Shown here one piece after another: positions 32,924-42,003 of a stretch of DNA of 64,000 nt. The notes under the pieces were generated by a model. That model did no database searches. It saw nothing but the letters and a program-made list of their open reading frames with translations, and had not been told where the DNA came from. Source of the stretch: Caulobacter segnis (lineage in GTDB: Bacteria > Pseudomonadota > Alphaproteobacteria > Caulobacterales > Caulobacteraceae); assembly GCF_029543125.1 (NCBI RefSeq), contig NZ_JARQWW010000002.1:806001-870000 (forward strand), read 5' to 3'. Positions within the stretch are counted from its first letter, which is position 1. Every line of letters starts with the position of its first letter. The translations under genes were made by a program, and so were the position numbers.

Positions 32924-33274
32924 TTACTTCTTGGCCCAGGAGCCGCCTTCCGGCTTGTACCAGGCGCCGGCGGGCAGGCGTTCGAACAGCTGGCGGGCCG
33001 CGGCCTGGCCGGCGGCCTCCGGGGTCACGCCCGTCTTGGCGGCGATGTCGCGATAGACGCCCGCGCGGCCGGCGTTGATCTCGCGGACGGCGGCCTGCAG
33101 GGCGGAGTCGCCCATGGATACGAAGCCGAGATAGCCGTCCGCCTGCTCGCCGACGACGCCGGCACTCTTGGCGATGTCCACCTGGGCCTTGGCGTTGGAC
33201 TGGGCCAGGGCCGGAGCCGAGGCGGCGCCAATCAGCGTGACAAGGGCGGCGGCGGTGAAAAGCTTGCGCATCAT
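32924..33274 (-). CDS. ydbL: YdbL-like DUF1318 periplasmic protein
   Basis: This 116-aa protein has a cleavable signal peptide (MRKLFTAAALVTLIGAASAPALAQ). The DUF1318 domain follows, with VGEQADGYLGFV, VREINAGRAGVYRDIAAKTGVT and AARQLFERLPAGAWY. In E. coli YdbL is encoded with the lipoprotein YnbE and the intermembrane lipid-transport protein YdbH. The same three genes are adjacent here in the order ydbH, ynbE, ydbL of transcription. Confidence 0.9.
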   Translation of the reverse strand: MMRKLFTAAALVTLIGAASAPALAQSNAKAQVDIAKSAGVVGEQADGYLGFVSMGDSALQAAVREINAGRAGVYRDIAAKTGVTPEAAGQAAARQLFERLPAGAWYKPEGGSWAKK

Positions 33275-33298
33275 GATGAAACTTGTCTCCTCAGGCGC

Positions 33299-33487
33299 CT
33301 AGAACAGGTTCGGGTTTTGCTGGATCAGCGTCTGGACTTCCTTGTCCAGGCGCACCCGGACGTCGGCGTCCAGCTTGGCGTAGATGTTGATCGGATCGAC
33401 CTTCACACGCACCGTCGGCGTGCAGGCGGCTCCAAGTAGTGAAGCCGCGAGGGCGGCTGTGGCGAGCGCTGCTGCGCGTTTGGTCAT
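33299..33487 (-). CDS. ynbE: YnbE-like lipoprotein
   Basis: This 62-aa outer-membrane lipoprotein has its lipobox at LLGAACTP (Cys about residue 22). The conserved YnbE stretch is VRVKVDPINIYAKLDADVRV. The ATG at 33487 follows GGAG by about ten bases; an in-frame ATG at 33505 is an alternative. In E. coli YnbE multimerises to prolong YdbH into an intermembrane lipid bridge. Confidence 0.9.
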   Translation of the reverse strand: MTKRAAALATAALAASLLGAACTPTVRVKVDPINIYAKLDADVRVRLDKEVQTLIQQNPNLF

Positions 33488-33523
33488 GATCGTGGTCTCC
33501 GTCATGGCTCAGTTAATCGGATT

Positions 33524-36500
33524 CTACGGCTGAACGGCGCCTGAACGCGAGGGGGTGTCTTGCGGATCGGCCCATTTGCGCCGCCACCCCGCCAGCAGGT
33601 CGTCCAGATTGAACGAGGTGTCGAGGGTCAGATTGACCGGCGTCCCGGCCGGCAAGGCGATGCGCTTGTTGAAGGCCCGGCCGCGGATGGCGTCGAGAAT
33701 GCCGACGCGGGCCTTCTCCTTCACCTTGGGAGCGTGCTGGCCTTCGATATGGAACAGGATGCCCAGGCGGCCGGAATCGGTGCTGTTCACCGTGGCCTCC
33801 AGCTTGGCGTAGTCCAGGTTCTCCATGGCCTGATAGGCGAAGTCCTGGATGGCGTTGGTGGACTCCACTTGCTGGCCGTTGGCGGTGGTGTTGTTGATCA
33901 GGGAGCGGCTGATGGAGAGACGTCCGCCCGGGCGGCCGGTCAGCTTGCCGTCGTGGACCCGGATCTTCTCCCCGTCGATCTCGAAGGGGATGCGGCCGTC
34001 GAAAAGGCCGTTGATCTGCAGGCGGTCCACCAGGGATGTGCTGGTGACCAGTTCGCCCAGCTGGATGCCCTCCAGAACGACCGCGCCGCGTATGACGCCG
34101 CCCTCATAGCCTACGGTCATGGGCTCGACCCGCACGACGCCCTTGAGCGTCTGGGCGGTCGCGCCCTCGAGCACGAAGGCCTTCTCCTCCAGGTGGAAGG
34201 CGGCGGCGACCTGCTCCACGGGAGCGAAGGCCTCGACGCGGGCGATGGTCGCGGTCTGGGCCGGGGCGCTGATCAGCGGCGTGAGGCTGGTGAAGGCGAT
34301 GTCCACCGCCGCGCCGCTGCTGAGACCGGCGGGTCCCTTGAAGCTGAGACCCGAACCGGCCAGCCGCCCGCTGCTGGTCATGCCGGCGGCGTTCCAGTCG
34401 AAACGGCCGGTGAAGCTGAGCGCGCCCTGGGCGTTCTCCAGCGGCGCGGCCATGGGCGAAATCTCGGACGGCTGCAGACCATCGGGCATGAAGCTGATCT
34501 GCGAGGCGTCGATCACCGCCGAACCGACGCCGCTGTTCATGTCGTGGACCACGTCGATGCGGGCCAGGGGCCGGCCGGCCTCGGTGCGCACGGTCACCGG
34601 GCCGTTCCAGCGGTTGCGGGCCAGGCGGATGGTCCCGTCGGCGAAGATGGGATTGAAGCGCGGGGCCGGCTGGCGATCGACCACCTTGGCGGCGCTCAGC
34701 TTGACCTCGCCGTTCATGGCCCCGTTCGCGCCGCTCAGGCGGAAGGCGGCTTCGCCTCCCGCCAGCTCGGACTCGGCGGCGGTGAGGCCGGCCCTGGCCT
34801 TGGTCAGGCGGCCGTCGGCGCGCCAGCCGTTGGGCCCGACCTGCAGGATGGGGCCGTTGGCGCAGACCTGTGCGGCGATGCCGTCGATGCTGGTCTCCCC
34901 CATGACGAATTTTTCCGCCTCGGCGTCGGCGCAGCGGTCCAGGCGCACGGTCCACAGGCCGTCTCGGCCAGCGGCGCGGGCGTCGCCCTTGAGGGTCAGG
35001 TTCTGCAACGGCGGGACGTCCAGCTTGGCGTCCAGCGACAGAGCGGCTTCGACGCCCCGGGCGCCGCTGGTCCAGCGGGCGATGCGCAGATTGGCCGTGG
35101 GCAGGCCGCCGCCCGCCAGCTCCACCCGCGCCGCACCGGACGCCGCGCCGCCGACGGCCTGGATCAGAGAACCCCCGCCGGTGTCGAGGGTCACGCGGGC
35201 GCCGCTTGCGCCGCGAACCGTCAGCGGCCGGCTGGCCGTCGCTTTCAGGCTGTCCGGACGGATGGCGACCGCCAGCGACGGGGCGTGGAGAGTCAGGCGG
35301 GTGAGGTTGCGGGTCAGGGCCGCCTGATAGGCCGGGTTCTGGGCGACGACCGGGGTCCGGGCCGAGATGCGGCGGGCGGTGGCGGCCGAGGTGGAGGCGC
35401 CGCCGTCCACGGCGAACTGGCCGTTCAGGGTGAAGCCCTGGGTGTCGTTCCGGGCGCTCATGCGGCCCGTGCGGGCGCCAAGCGCCACGCGTTGCAGGTC
35501 GAGCCCGCCGGCGTCCAGGGCGTCGGCGCTGGCCTGGATTCGGGCCGCGCCCTCGAAGGTGTCGCCGGCCTTGTCGTGATTGAACCGGAAGCCGTCGAGC
35601 AGCAGGCGCGCCTCGACATCACGGGCCGCCTGTCCGGCCTGGGCAATCCGGTCGGCGGTCAGGGAGGCGTCCAGACGGCCGGACAGGGCGGCGCGCTCTG
35701 GATAGCCGAAGATCGAACCGTTCCAGTCCAGCTTCAGCCGCGCGAGGTTGATCGAGGCCTCGCCCATCTGTCCGCGTCCGGCCTTGAGCGCGGCCTGAAG
35801 GCTGGCCGGGCCGGCGGCCGACATGCCGCGCAGGTCAGGATAGGGCAGTTCGCCCGCCAGATCGCCCTCCAGGCCCTCCAGCCGGGTCGCGCCCTGGGTC
35901 AGAGTCGAGGGCGACAGGTGCAGCGAGGCCCGCAGGCGGGCGTCATGCTTGCGCAGGGAGAAGCGGCCGCCGTTGGTGGCGAGTGTCAAATCGTCCTTGC
36001 GCAGCCGGGCGGGCATGAGAGCGCCGTCCAGACGCAGCAGCGCGCCCTGGTCCATGGCCCCGTCGCCGATCAGGGTGACGCGGCCGAAATCCGTGCCCAG
36101 GTCGATGCGGGCGCTCTGGATCAGGACGGCGGGGCCGCCTTCCTGTTCGGGGCGCGGGGTCTTGGTGAAGTCCTCGATCAGCGGATCGAGGGCGCCGAAG
36201 GACAGCTTTCCATTGATGAAGGCCGCCTTCAGCTGCGGACGGACCAGGCGCACGGCGCGGGTCTCGATGGCGAACTTGTCGCCGGCCCAGGGCGGGGTCA
36301 GGGCGTAGGCCACCTCCAGCCGCTCGGCGGTGAAGATCGGATCGGCTTCCGACCCCACGCGGACCCGGCCCACGAAGCCGTCCACATCGAGCGCCCGGAT
36401 GTCGACCGCCGCCTCCACGCCCCGCTCGCGCAGCCAGGAGACCGCCAGCTCACGCGCGATCTCGCGGCGCTGGGCCAGGACGATCAGGCCGCCGGCCGCC

Positions 36501-36610
36501 ACGCTCCACAGGGCGACCGCGCCGACCTCAAGAGCGACGGCGGCCAGCCGCGCGCGCCGGGAAGGCGCGGGGCGGGCGGTCGGTTCGGGGTTCTGCGTCG
36601 TCTCCGTCAT
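33524..36610 (-). CDS. ydbH: YdbH-like AsmA-family intermembrane lipid transport protein
   Basis: This 1028-aa protein has a single N-terminal membrane anchor (VALEVGAVALWSVAAGGLIVL, about residues 26-46). A very long beta-rich periplasmic part follows, with repeated short strands typical of AsmA/TamB/YdbH bridge proteins. The C-terminal DUF748/YdbH domain includes LQINGLFDGRIPFEIDG and the end block with QDFAYQAMENLDYAKLEA. Such proteins carry phospholipids from inner to outer membrane. ynbE and ydbL follow immediately. Confidence 0.9.
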   Translation of the reverse strand: MTETTQNPEPTARPAPSRRARLAAVALEVGAVALWSVAAGGLIVLAQRREIARELAVSWLRERGVEAAVDIRALDVDGFVGRVRVGSEADPIFTAERLEVAYALTPPWAGDKFAIETRAVRLVRPQLKAAFINGKLSFGALDPLIEDFTKTPRPEQEGGPAVLIQSARIDLGTDFGRVTLIGDGAMDQGALLRLDGALMPARLRKDDLTLATNGGRFSLRKHDARLRASLHLSPSTLTQGATRLEGLEGDLAGELPYPDLRGMSAAGPASLQAALKAGRGQMGEASINLARLKLDWNGSIFGYPERAALSGRLDASLTADRIAQAGQAARDVEARLLLDGFRFNHDKAGDTFEGAARIQASADALDAGGLDLQRVALGARTGRMSARNDTQGFTLNGQFAVDGGASTSAATARRISARTPVVAQNPAYQAALTRNLTRLTLHAPSLAVAIRPDSLKATASRPLTVRGASGARVTLDTGGGSLIQAVGGAASGAARVELAGGGLPTANLRIARWTSGARGVEAALSLDAKLDVPPLQNLTLKGDARAAGRDGLWTVRLDRCADAEAEKFVMGETSIDGIAAQVCANGPILQVGPNGWRADGRLTKARAGLTAAESELAGGEAAFRLSGANGAMNGEVKLSAAKVVDRQPAPRFNPIFADGTIRLARNRWNGPVTVRTEAGRPLARIDVVHDMNSGVGSAVIDASQISFMPDGLQPSEISPMAAPLENAQGALSFTGRFDWNAAGMTSSGRLAGSGLSFKGPAGLSSGAAVDIAFTSLTPLISAPAQTATIARVEAFAPVEQVAAAFHLEEKAFVLEGATAQTLKGVVRVEPMTVGYEGGVIRGAVVLEGIQLGELVTSTSLVDRLQINGLFDGRIPFEIDGEKIRVHDGKLTGRPGGRLSISRSLINNTTANGQQVESTNAIQDFAYQAMENLDYAKLEATVNSTDSGRLGILFHIEGQHAPKVKEKARVGILDAIRGRAFNKRIALPAGTPVNLTLDTSFNLDDLLAGWRRKWADPQDTPSRSGAVQP

Positions 36611-36650
36611 CCGCCCTCAGGGTCGTGGCTCGCGGGACAGAAATAAGGCG

Positions 36651-37430
36651 TCAGCGCCCGCACTTCAGTCCGAGCACATCCTGCATGTCGTAGAGGCCTG
36701 GAGCTTGACCGTTCACCCATCGTGCAGCTTGCAACGCGCCACGGGCGAAGAGGCTGCGATCACGCGCCGAATGCGACAGGGTCAGGATCTCCTCCTCGCC
36801 GGCGAAGATCACGCTGTGCTCGCCGATGATGCCGCCGCCGCGGACCACCGAAAAGCCGATGGCGCCGGGCGTGCGCGGGCCGGTGATGCCGTCGCGGCCG
36901 CGGTCGGACACGGCGGCCAGATCGACCTCGCGTCCATCGGCGGCGGCCTGGCCCAGCATCAGGGCGGTGCCCGAGGGGGCGTCCACCTTGCGCTTGTGAT
37001 GGGCCTCGAAGACCTCGATGTCCCAGTCCTCGGCCGGCAGGGCGCGGGCGGCCTGAGCCACAAGGCCCATAAGCATGTTCACGCCGAGGGAGAAGTTGCC
37101 CGAACGGACGATGGCGACCTTCTCGGCGGCCCTGGCGAGGCGGGTCTCCTGAGCCGCGTCCAGGCCGGTGGAGCCGATGATCAGGGCGGGGCCGCCCTTT
37201 TCCGCGCAGCGCTCGGCCAGGGCGACGGAGGCTTCCGGCACGGTGAAGTCGATGACCACATGGGCCACCGCCAGGGCGGCGTCGGCGTCCACCAGGCCGT
37301 CCCCGGTCGCGCCGGGGCGGTCGAAGCGGGCGAAAACCTCGGCGTCTGTGCTGGTCTCGACCACGGCGGCGACCGCCTTGCCCATGCGGCCGAGCGCGCC
37401 GGCCACGGCGATGCGGAGGGTGTCGGACAA
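36651..37430 (-). CDS. dapB: 4-hydroxy-tetrahydrodipicolinate reductase
   Basis: This 259-aa NAD(P)H-dependent enzyme acts in lysine and diaminopimelate synthesis. The N-terminal nucleotide motif is [14 protein letters not shown]. The substrate and catalytic signature is [17 protein letters not shown], with the paired His and Lys. The TTG at 37428-37430 is chosen because the protein fold begins right after it and GGAG lies eight bases upstream; an ATG at 37487 would add 19 atypical residues. Confidence 0.93.
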   Translation of the reverse strand: MSDTLRIAVAGALGRMGKAVAAVVETSTDAEVFARFDRPGATGDGLVDADAALAVAHVVIDFTVPEASVALAERCAEKGGPALIIGSTGLDAAQETRLARAAEKVAIVRSGNFSLGVNMLMGLVAQAARALPAEDWDIEVFEAHHKRKVDAPSGTALMLGQAAADGREVDLAAVSDRGRDGITGPRTPGAIGFSVVRGGGIIGEHSVIFAGEEEILTLSHSARDRSLFARGALQAARWVNGQAPGLYDMQDVLGLKCGR

Positions 37431-37523
37431 GTGGGTCTCCAAAAACAACTGTCGCCGATCGAGCTTGCAGTCTAGTCTCGCGGCCAAACCGCGCGGTCAA
37501 GCCGTCGCGGCAGGGGAGACGTC

Positions 37524-38171
37524 ATGAAACTCTATACCCACGACATGTCGCCGTTCGCCGCCCGGGTGCGGCTGGCCGTCTACGCCAAGGGCCTGGACAT
37601 CGAGCTGGCCACGCCGCCGGGCGGACTGAAGTCGCCGGAGTATCTGGCGATCAATCCCATCGGGAAGATCCCGGCCCTGGTGCTGGACGACGGCCAGGTG
37701 ATCGCCGAGTCCGACACCATCCTGGAATATCTGGAGGACGCCTTTCCGCAGGTCGCCCTGCGTCCGGCCGATCCGAAGGAGACTGCCCGCCAGCGCCTGA
37801 TCGCCCGGGTCGGCGACCTCTATGTGGCGGCGCCGATGAGCGTCCTCTTCAAGCACCTCAATCCGCGCGTCCGTGATGCGGCGGTGGCGGAGCAGGAGTT
37901 CGCCAAGCTGGAGGCCGGCCTGGACCACCTGGACAGCCACCTGTGCGATCTGAAGCCGGCGGCGGACGGGGCGTTGCGGCTGGCGGACTGCCAGTTGATC
38001 CCGATGCTGCACTTCCTGCCGGTGATCGAGGGTGCGTTCCGCCGGCCGTCCATGATCGCCGAGCGGCCCAACCTGGCCGCCTACTGGAGCCGCGCCTCGG
38101 CCCATCCGCTGGCGGTCAAGGTCTGCGCCGAGATCGACCAGGGCCTCGCCGCCCTGCGCGCCGGGGCCTGA
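37524..38171 (+). CDS. Glutathione S-transferase family protein
   Basis: This 215-aa protein has a thioredoxin-like N-terminal domain (LYTHDMSPFAARVRLAVYAK; NPIGKIPALVLDDG; ESDTILEYLED, the glutathione-contact segment) and an all-helical C-terminal domain with LADCQLIPMLHFLPV. The Ser in DMSPFAARV is the likely catalytic residue. Substrate unknown. It is divergent from dapB across about 90 bases. Confidence 0.9.
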   Translation: MKLYTHDMSPFAARVRLAVYAKGLDIELATPPGGLKSPEYLAINPIGKIPALVLDDGQVIAESDTILEYLEDAFPQVALRPADPKETARQRLIARVGDLYVAAPMSVLFKHLNPRVRDAAVAEQEFAKLEAGLDHLDSHLCDLKPAADGALRLADCQLIPMLHFLPVIEGAFRRPSMIAERPNLAAYWSRASAHPLAVKVCAEIDQGLAALRAGA

Positions 38172-38301
38172 TCCGAACGGGCGTTCACCGCGGCGGCGGT
38201 TGTGAGGGGGCGAGGCGCTCGCTAGGGTGCGTGCCCTTCATCACAAGGGTTCGCCGCATGTACGGCGGGCCCATAAAGCCTGCAGACGGGACGAACGCCG
38301 C

Positions 38302-40590
38302 ATGAGCGACGCCGAGAAACGCGCCTTCACCGACGAAGAAGCGCTCGCCTTCCACCGCTATCCGACCCCGGGCAAGCTGGCGGTGACGCCGACCAAGCCC
38401 ATGGCGACGCAGCGTGACCTGTCCCTGGCCTATTCGCCTGGGGTGGCGGTGCCGGTTCACGCCATCGCGGCCGATCCGGACGCGGCCTACGACTACACCT
38501 CCAAGGGCAACCTGGTGGCGGTGATCTCCAACGGCACGGCGATCCTGGGTCTGGGCGATCTGGGGGCCCTGGCGTCGAAGCCGGTGATGGAGGGCAAGAG
38601 CGTCCTGTTCAAGCGCTTCGCCGACGTGGACTCCATCGACATCGAGGTCTCCACCAAGGACGCCGACGAGATCATCACGGTGGTCAAGAATATCGGCGTG
38701 ACCTTCGGCGGCATCAACCTCGAGGACATCAAGAGCCCCGAGTGCTTCCGCATCGAGACCGAGCTGCAGGACCTGCTCGACATCCCGGTCTTCCATGACG
38801 ACCAGCACGGCACGGCGATCATCTGCGCCGCCGGCCTGATCAACGCCTGCGCCATCACCGGCCGCAAGCTGGAGGACGTGAAGGTCGTGCTGAACGGACC
38901 CGGCGCGGCGGGCATCGCCTCGCTGGAGCTGATCAAGGCCATGGGCGTGCGGCCGGAGAACGTGCTCGCGGTCGACTCCAAAGGCGTCCTCTATGAGGGC
39001 CGCACCGAGGGCATGAATCAGTGGAAGAGCGCCCACGCGGTGAAGACCGACAAGCGCACCCTGGCCGAGGCGGTGGCCGGCGCCGACGTGCTGCTGGGTC
39101 TGTCGGCCAAGGGCGCTTTCACCCCCGAGATGATCGCCAGCATGGCGCCGAACCCGATCATCTTCGCCATGGCCAATCCCGATCCGGAGATCACCCCGGA
39201 AGAGGTCAAGGCCGTCCGTCCCGACGCCATCATGGGCACGGGCCGCAGCGACTACCCCAACCAGGTCAACAACGTCCTGGGCTTCCCCTACATCTTCCGC
39301 GGCGCCCTGGACGTGCGCGCGCGGCGGGTGAACCACGAGATGAAGATCGCCTGCGCCCGGGCCCTGGCCGAACTGGCGCGCGAGGACGTGCCGGACGAGG
39401 TGGCCGCCGCCTATCACGGCCGGCAGCTGAAGTTCGGCCCCGACTACATCATCCCCTCAGCCTTCGACCCGCGCCTGATCTGGTACATCCCGCCCTTCGT
39501 GGCCCAGGCGGCCATGGACACCGGCGTTGCCCGCAAGCCGATCGAGGACATGGACGCCTATCGCGCCAGCCTGGCCCAGCGTCTGGACCCCACGGCGGCC
39601 TTCCTGCAGCGGATCAGCGGCTCGGTGATGAGCAATCCGCAGAAGCGGGTGGTGTTCGCCGAGGGCGAGGAGCCGTCGGTGATCCGCGCCGCCTACGCCT
39701 TCCAGACCCAGGGGCTGGGGCAGGCGATCCTGTGCGGCCGCGAGAACCTGGTGCATCAGAACATGAAGCTGGTGGGCCTGAATCCGGACGACACCCCGCT
39801 GGAGATCGTCAACGCCCGCCTGTCGGACAAGAACCCGGTCTATGTGGACTTCCTGTACGAGCGCCTGCAGCGCAAGGGCTACCTGCGCCGCGACGTGCAG
39901 CGCCTGATCAATCAGGACCGCAACAGCTTCGCCGCCGCCATGGTGGCCATGGGCGACGCCGACGGCATGGTCACCGGCGTGACCCGCAGCTTCGACCAGG
40001 TGCTGGAGGAGGTCCGCCGGGTGATCGATCCGGCGCCGGGCGGCCGGGTCATGGGCATGTCCATCGTGCTGGCCAAGGGGCACACCCTGTTCATCGCGGA
40101 CACCAACGTCACCGAGCTGCCGGAGGCGGAGGAGCTGGTCTCCATCGCCTGCGAAGCGGCGCGCGACGTGCGCAAGCTGGGCTTCACGCCCCGCGTGGCC
40201 TTCATGTCCTACTCCACCTTCGGCAACCCCATGGGCACGCGCTCGGACAAGGTGCGCCGGGCGGTGGAGATCCTCGACGGCATGAACGTCGACTTCGAGT
40301 ACGAAGGCGAGATGCCGCCCGAACTGGCGCTGGACCCGAGCCTGCGGGCGAACTATCCGTTCATGCGCCTGACCGACAGCGCCAACGTCCTGATCATGCC
40401 GGCCATCCACGCCGCCTCGATCTCGACCAAGCTGGTTCAGTCCCTGGGCGGCGCCACGGTCATCGGGCCGGTGCTGCTGGGACTGGAGAAGTCGGTGCAG
40501 ATCTGTCCGCTCTCGGCCTCGGTGTCGAAGATTCTCAACATGGCCCTGATGGCCGCCTACGATCGGCCGCTGGCCGAGGCGGGCGCTTGA
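38302..40590 (+). CDS. maeB: NADP-dependent malic enzyme with C-terminal phosphotransacetylase-like domain
   Basis: This 762-aa MaeB-type fusion has an N-terminal malic enzyme (residues 1-430) with SLAYSPGVAVP, FHDDQHGTAI (metal and NADP region) and VLNGPGAAGIASLEL. The C-terminal half (about 440-762) resembles phosphate acetyltransferase (RVVFAEGEEPSVIRAAY; QDRNSFAAAMVAMGDADG) and is normally regulatory. It decarboxylates malate to pyruvate with NADPH. The ATG at 38302 is used because the earlier in-frame start at 38227 adds a basic stretch unlike the family. Confidence 0.95.
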   Translation: MSDAEKRAFTDEEALAFHRYPTPGKLAVTPTKPMATQRDLSLAYSPGVAVPVHAIAADPDAAYDYTSKGNLVAVISNGTAILGLGDLGALASKPVMEGKSVLFKRFADVDSIDIEVSTKDADEIITVVKNIGVTFGGINLEDIKSPECFRIETELQDLLDIPVFHDDQHGTAIICAAGLINACAITGRKLEDVKVVLNGPGAAGIASLELIKAMGVRPENVLAVDSKGVLYEGRTEGMNQWKSAHAVKTDKRTLAEAVAGADVLLGLSAKGAFTPEMIASMAPNPIIFAMANPDPEITPEEVKAVRPDAIMGTGRSDYPNQVNNVLGFPYIFRGALDVRARRVNHEMKIACARALAELAREDVPDEVAAAYHGRQLKFGPDYIIPSAFDPRLIWYIPPFVAQAAMDTGVARKPIEDMDAYRASLAQRLDPTAAFLQRISGSVMSNPQKRVVFAEGEEPSVIRAAYAFQTQGLGQAILCGRENLVHQNMKLVGLNPDDTPLEIVNARLSDKNPVYVDFLYERLQRKGYLRRDVQRLINQDRNSFAAAMVAMGDADGMVTGVTRSFDQVLEEVRRVIDPAPGGRVMGMSIVLAKGHTLFIADTNVTELPEAEELVSIACEAARDVRKLGFTPRVAFMSYSTFGNPMGTRSDKVRRAVEILDGMNVDFEYEGEMPPELALDPSLRANYPFMRLTDSANVLIMPAIHAASISTKLVQSLGGATVIGPVLLGLEKSVQICPLSASVSKILNMALMAAYDRPLAEAGA

Positions 40591-40682
40591 CCGGCCCTCA
40601 CATTTCGATGGCGAGACGCGCCTGACGCCCTGAGGAGGGCGGCGGGCGATCCGCCGTCTCCTCTCTAGCGTTGGAGCGCACC

Positions 40683-41996
40683 ATGACCACGGCCAACCAG
40701 GCCGCAATCGGCGTCGATTTCGGCACCACCAACAGCGTCGTCGCCCTGGGCGACGGGGCTGGCGGCGCGCACCTCGCCCACTTCGCCGCGCCGCAGGGCG
40801 AGACCGCGCCCTTCCGCTCGGCCCTCAGCTTCCACGCCTCGCCGCACGACCCCGCCGAGCGGATCGTCGAGGCCGGGCCGTGGGCGATCGAGAGCTATGT
40901 GGAAGACCCGCTGGAGACGCGGTTCATCCAGTCGTTCAAGAGCTATTCGGCCAGCGCCCTGTTCACCGAGACCCAGATTTTGCGCAAGCGGTACGGGTTC
41001 GAGGACCTTCTGTCGGCCTTCCTGCTGCGCCTGCGCGAGCATGGTCCGGGAGCCTTGGAGGCGGGGCGGCGGCTGATCGTCGGGCGGCCGGTGAACTTCG
41101 TGGGGTCCAACCCCGATCCGGACCTGGCCCTGCGCCGCTACGAGGCGGCGTTCCGGCGGCTGGGCTTCGACGACATCTGGTACGCCTTCGAACCGGTGGC
41201 GGCGGCCTTCTTCTTCGCCCGGCGGCTGGAGCAGGACGCCACGGTGCTGGTGGCCGACTTCGGCGGCGGCACCTCGGACTTTTCGCTGGTGCGGTTCGAG
41301 CGCCATGCGGGGCGCATCCGTTCGCAGGGCCTGGCCAACAGCGGCGTGGGCGTGGCGGGGGACGCCTTCGACTACCGGATCATCGACAATCTGGTGTCGC
41401 CGAGCCTGGGCAAGGGCTCTTCCTATCGCGCCTTCGACAACGTCCTGCCGATCCCCAACCGCTATTTCACCGCCTTCGCGCGGTGGGAGCAGCTGGCCCT
41501 GCTGCGGTCGTCCAAGGACATGAAGGACATCCGCGCCCTGGTCCGCACGGCCGTGGAGCCGGAGAAGATCGAGCGGCTGGTGGAGCTGCTGGACGACAAC
41601 CACGGCTACAGCCTGTACCGCGCGGTGTCGGGGCTGAAGGAGGCGCTGTCGGGCGCCGAGAGTGCGCCCTTCGTGTTCGAGGGCGGCGACGTGCGCATCG
41701 GGGCCCGGGTGGAGCGAGCCGATTTCGAGTCCTGGATCGCCCCGGAGCTGGGCGCTATGGAGCGGGCCGTGGACGAGGCCCTGCGCAAGGCGAACCTGAC
41801 CGAAGCCGGCGTCGACCGGGTGTTCATGACCGGCGGCTCGTCCTTTGTCCCGGCGGTGCGGGAGATCTTCGAGCGCCGGTTCGGGGAGGCCAAGCTGGAG
41901 AGCGGGGCGGAGCTGGTCTCCATCGCCTCCGGCCTGGCCCTGATCGGTGCGGAGGACGACCTGTCGGCCTGGTGCGCCCGCGCGCCCTCCGCCTGA
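40683..41996 (+). CDS. Hsp70-family chaperone-like protein (YegD type)
   Basis: This 437-aa protein consists of the actin-like ATPase domain only, without the Hsp70 substrate-binding domain. The phosphate-1 motif is IGVDFGTTNSVVAL (about residues 10-23), phosphate-2 is VLVADFGGGTSDFSLVRF and the adenosine motif is VFMTGGSSFVPAVREIF. This is the YegD subfamily; its clients are unknown. The ATG at 40683 is preferred over an in-frame TTG at 40671. Confidence 0.9.
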   Translation: MTTANQAAIGVDFGTTNSVVALGDGAGGAHLAHFAAPQGETAPFRSALSFHASPHDPAERIVEAGPWAIESYVEDPLETRFIQSFKSYSASALFTETQILRKRYGFEDLLSAFLLRLREHGPGALEAGRRLIVGRPVNFVGSNPDPDLALRRYEAAFRRLGFDDIWYAFEPVAAAFFFARRLEQDATVLVADFGGGTSDFSLVRFERHAGRIRSQGLANSGVGVAGDAFDYRIIDNLVSPSLGKGSSYRAFDNVLPIPNRYFTAFARWEQLALLRSSKDMKDIRALVRTAVEPEKIERLVELLDDNHGYSLYRAVSGLKEALSGAESAPFVFEGGDVRIGARVERADFESWIAPELGAMERAVDEALRKANLTEAGVDRVFMTGGSSFVPAVREIFERRFGEAKLESGAELVSIASGLALIGAEDDLSAWCARAPSA

Positions 41997-42003
41997 TCCT
42001 GGC

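Noticed and set aside
33560..36646. Long open reading frame opposite ydbH on the plus strand
   Set aside because: GC-rich codon use opens the antisense frame; its protein is Gly/Arg/His-rich and low in complexity, while the minus strand gives a clear YdbH protein.
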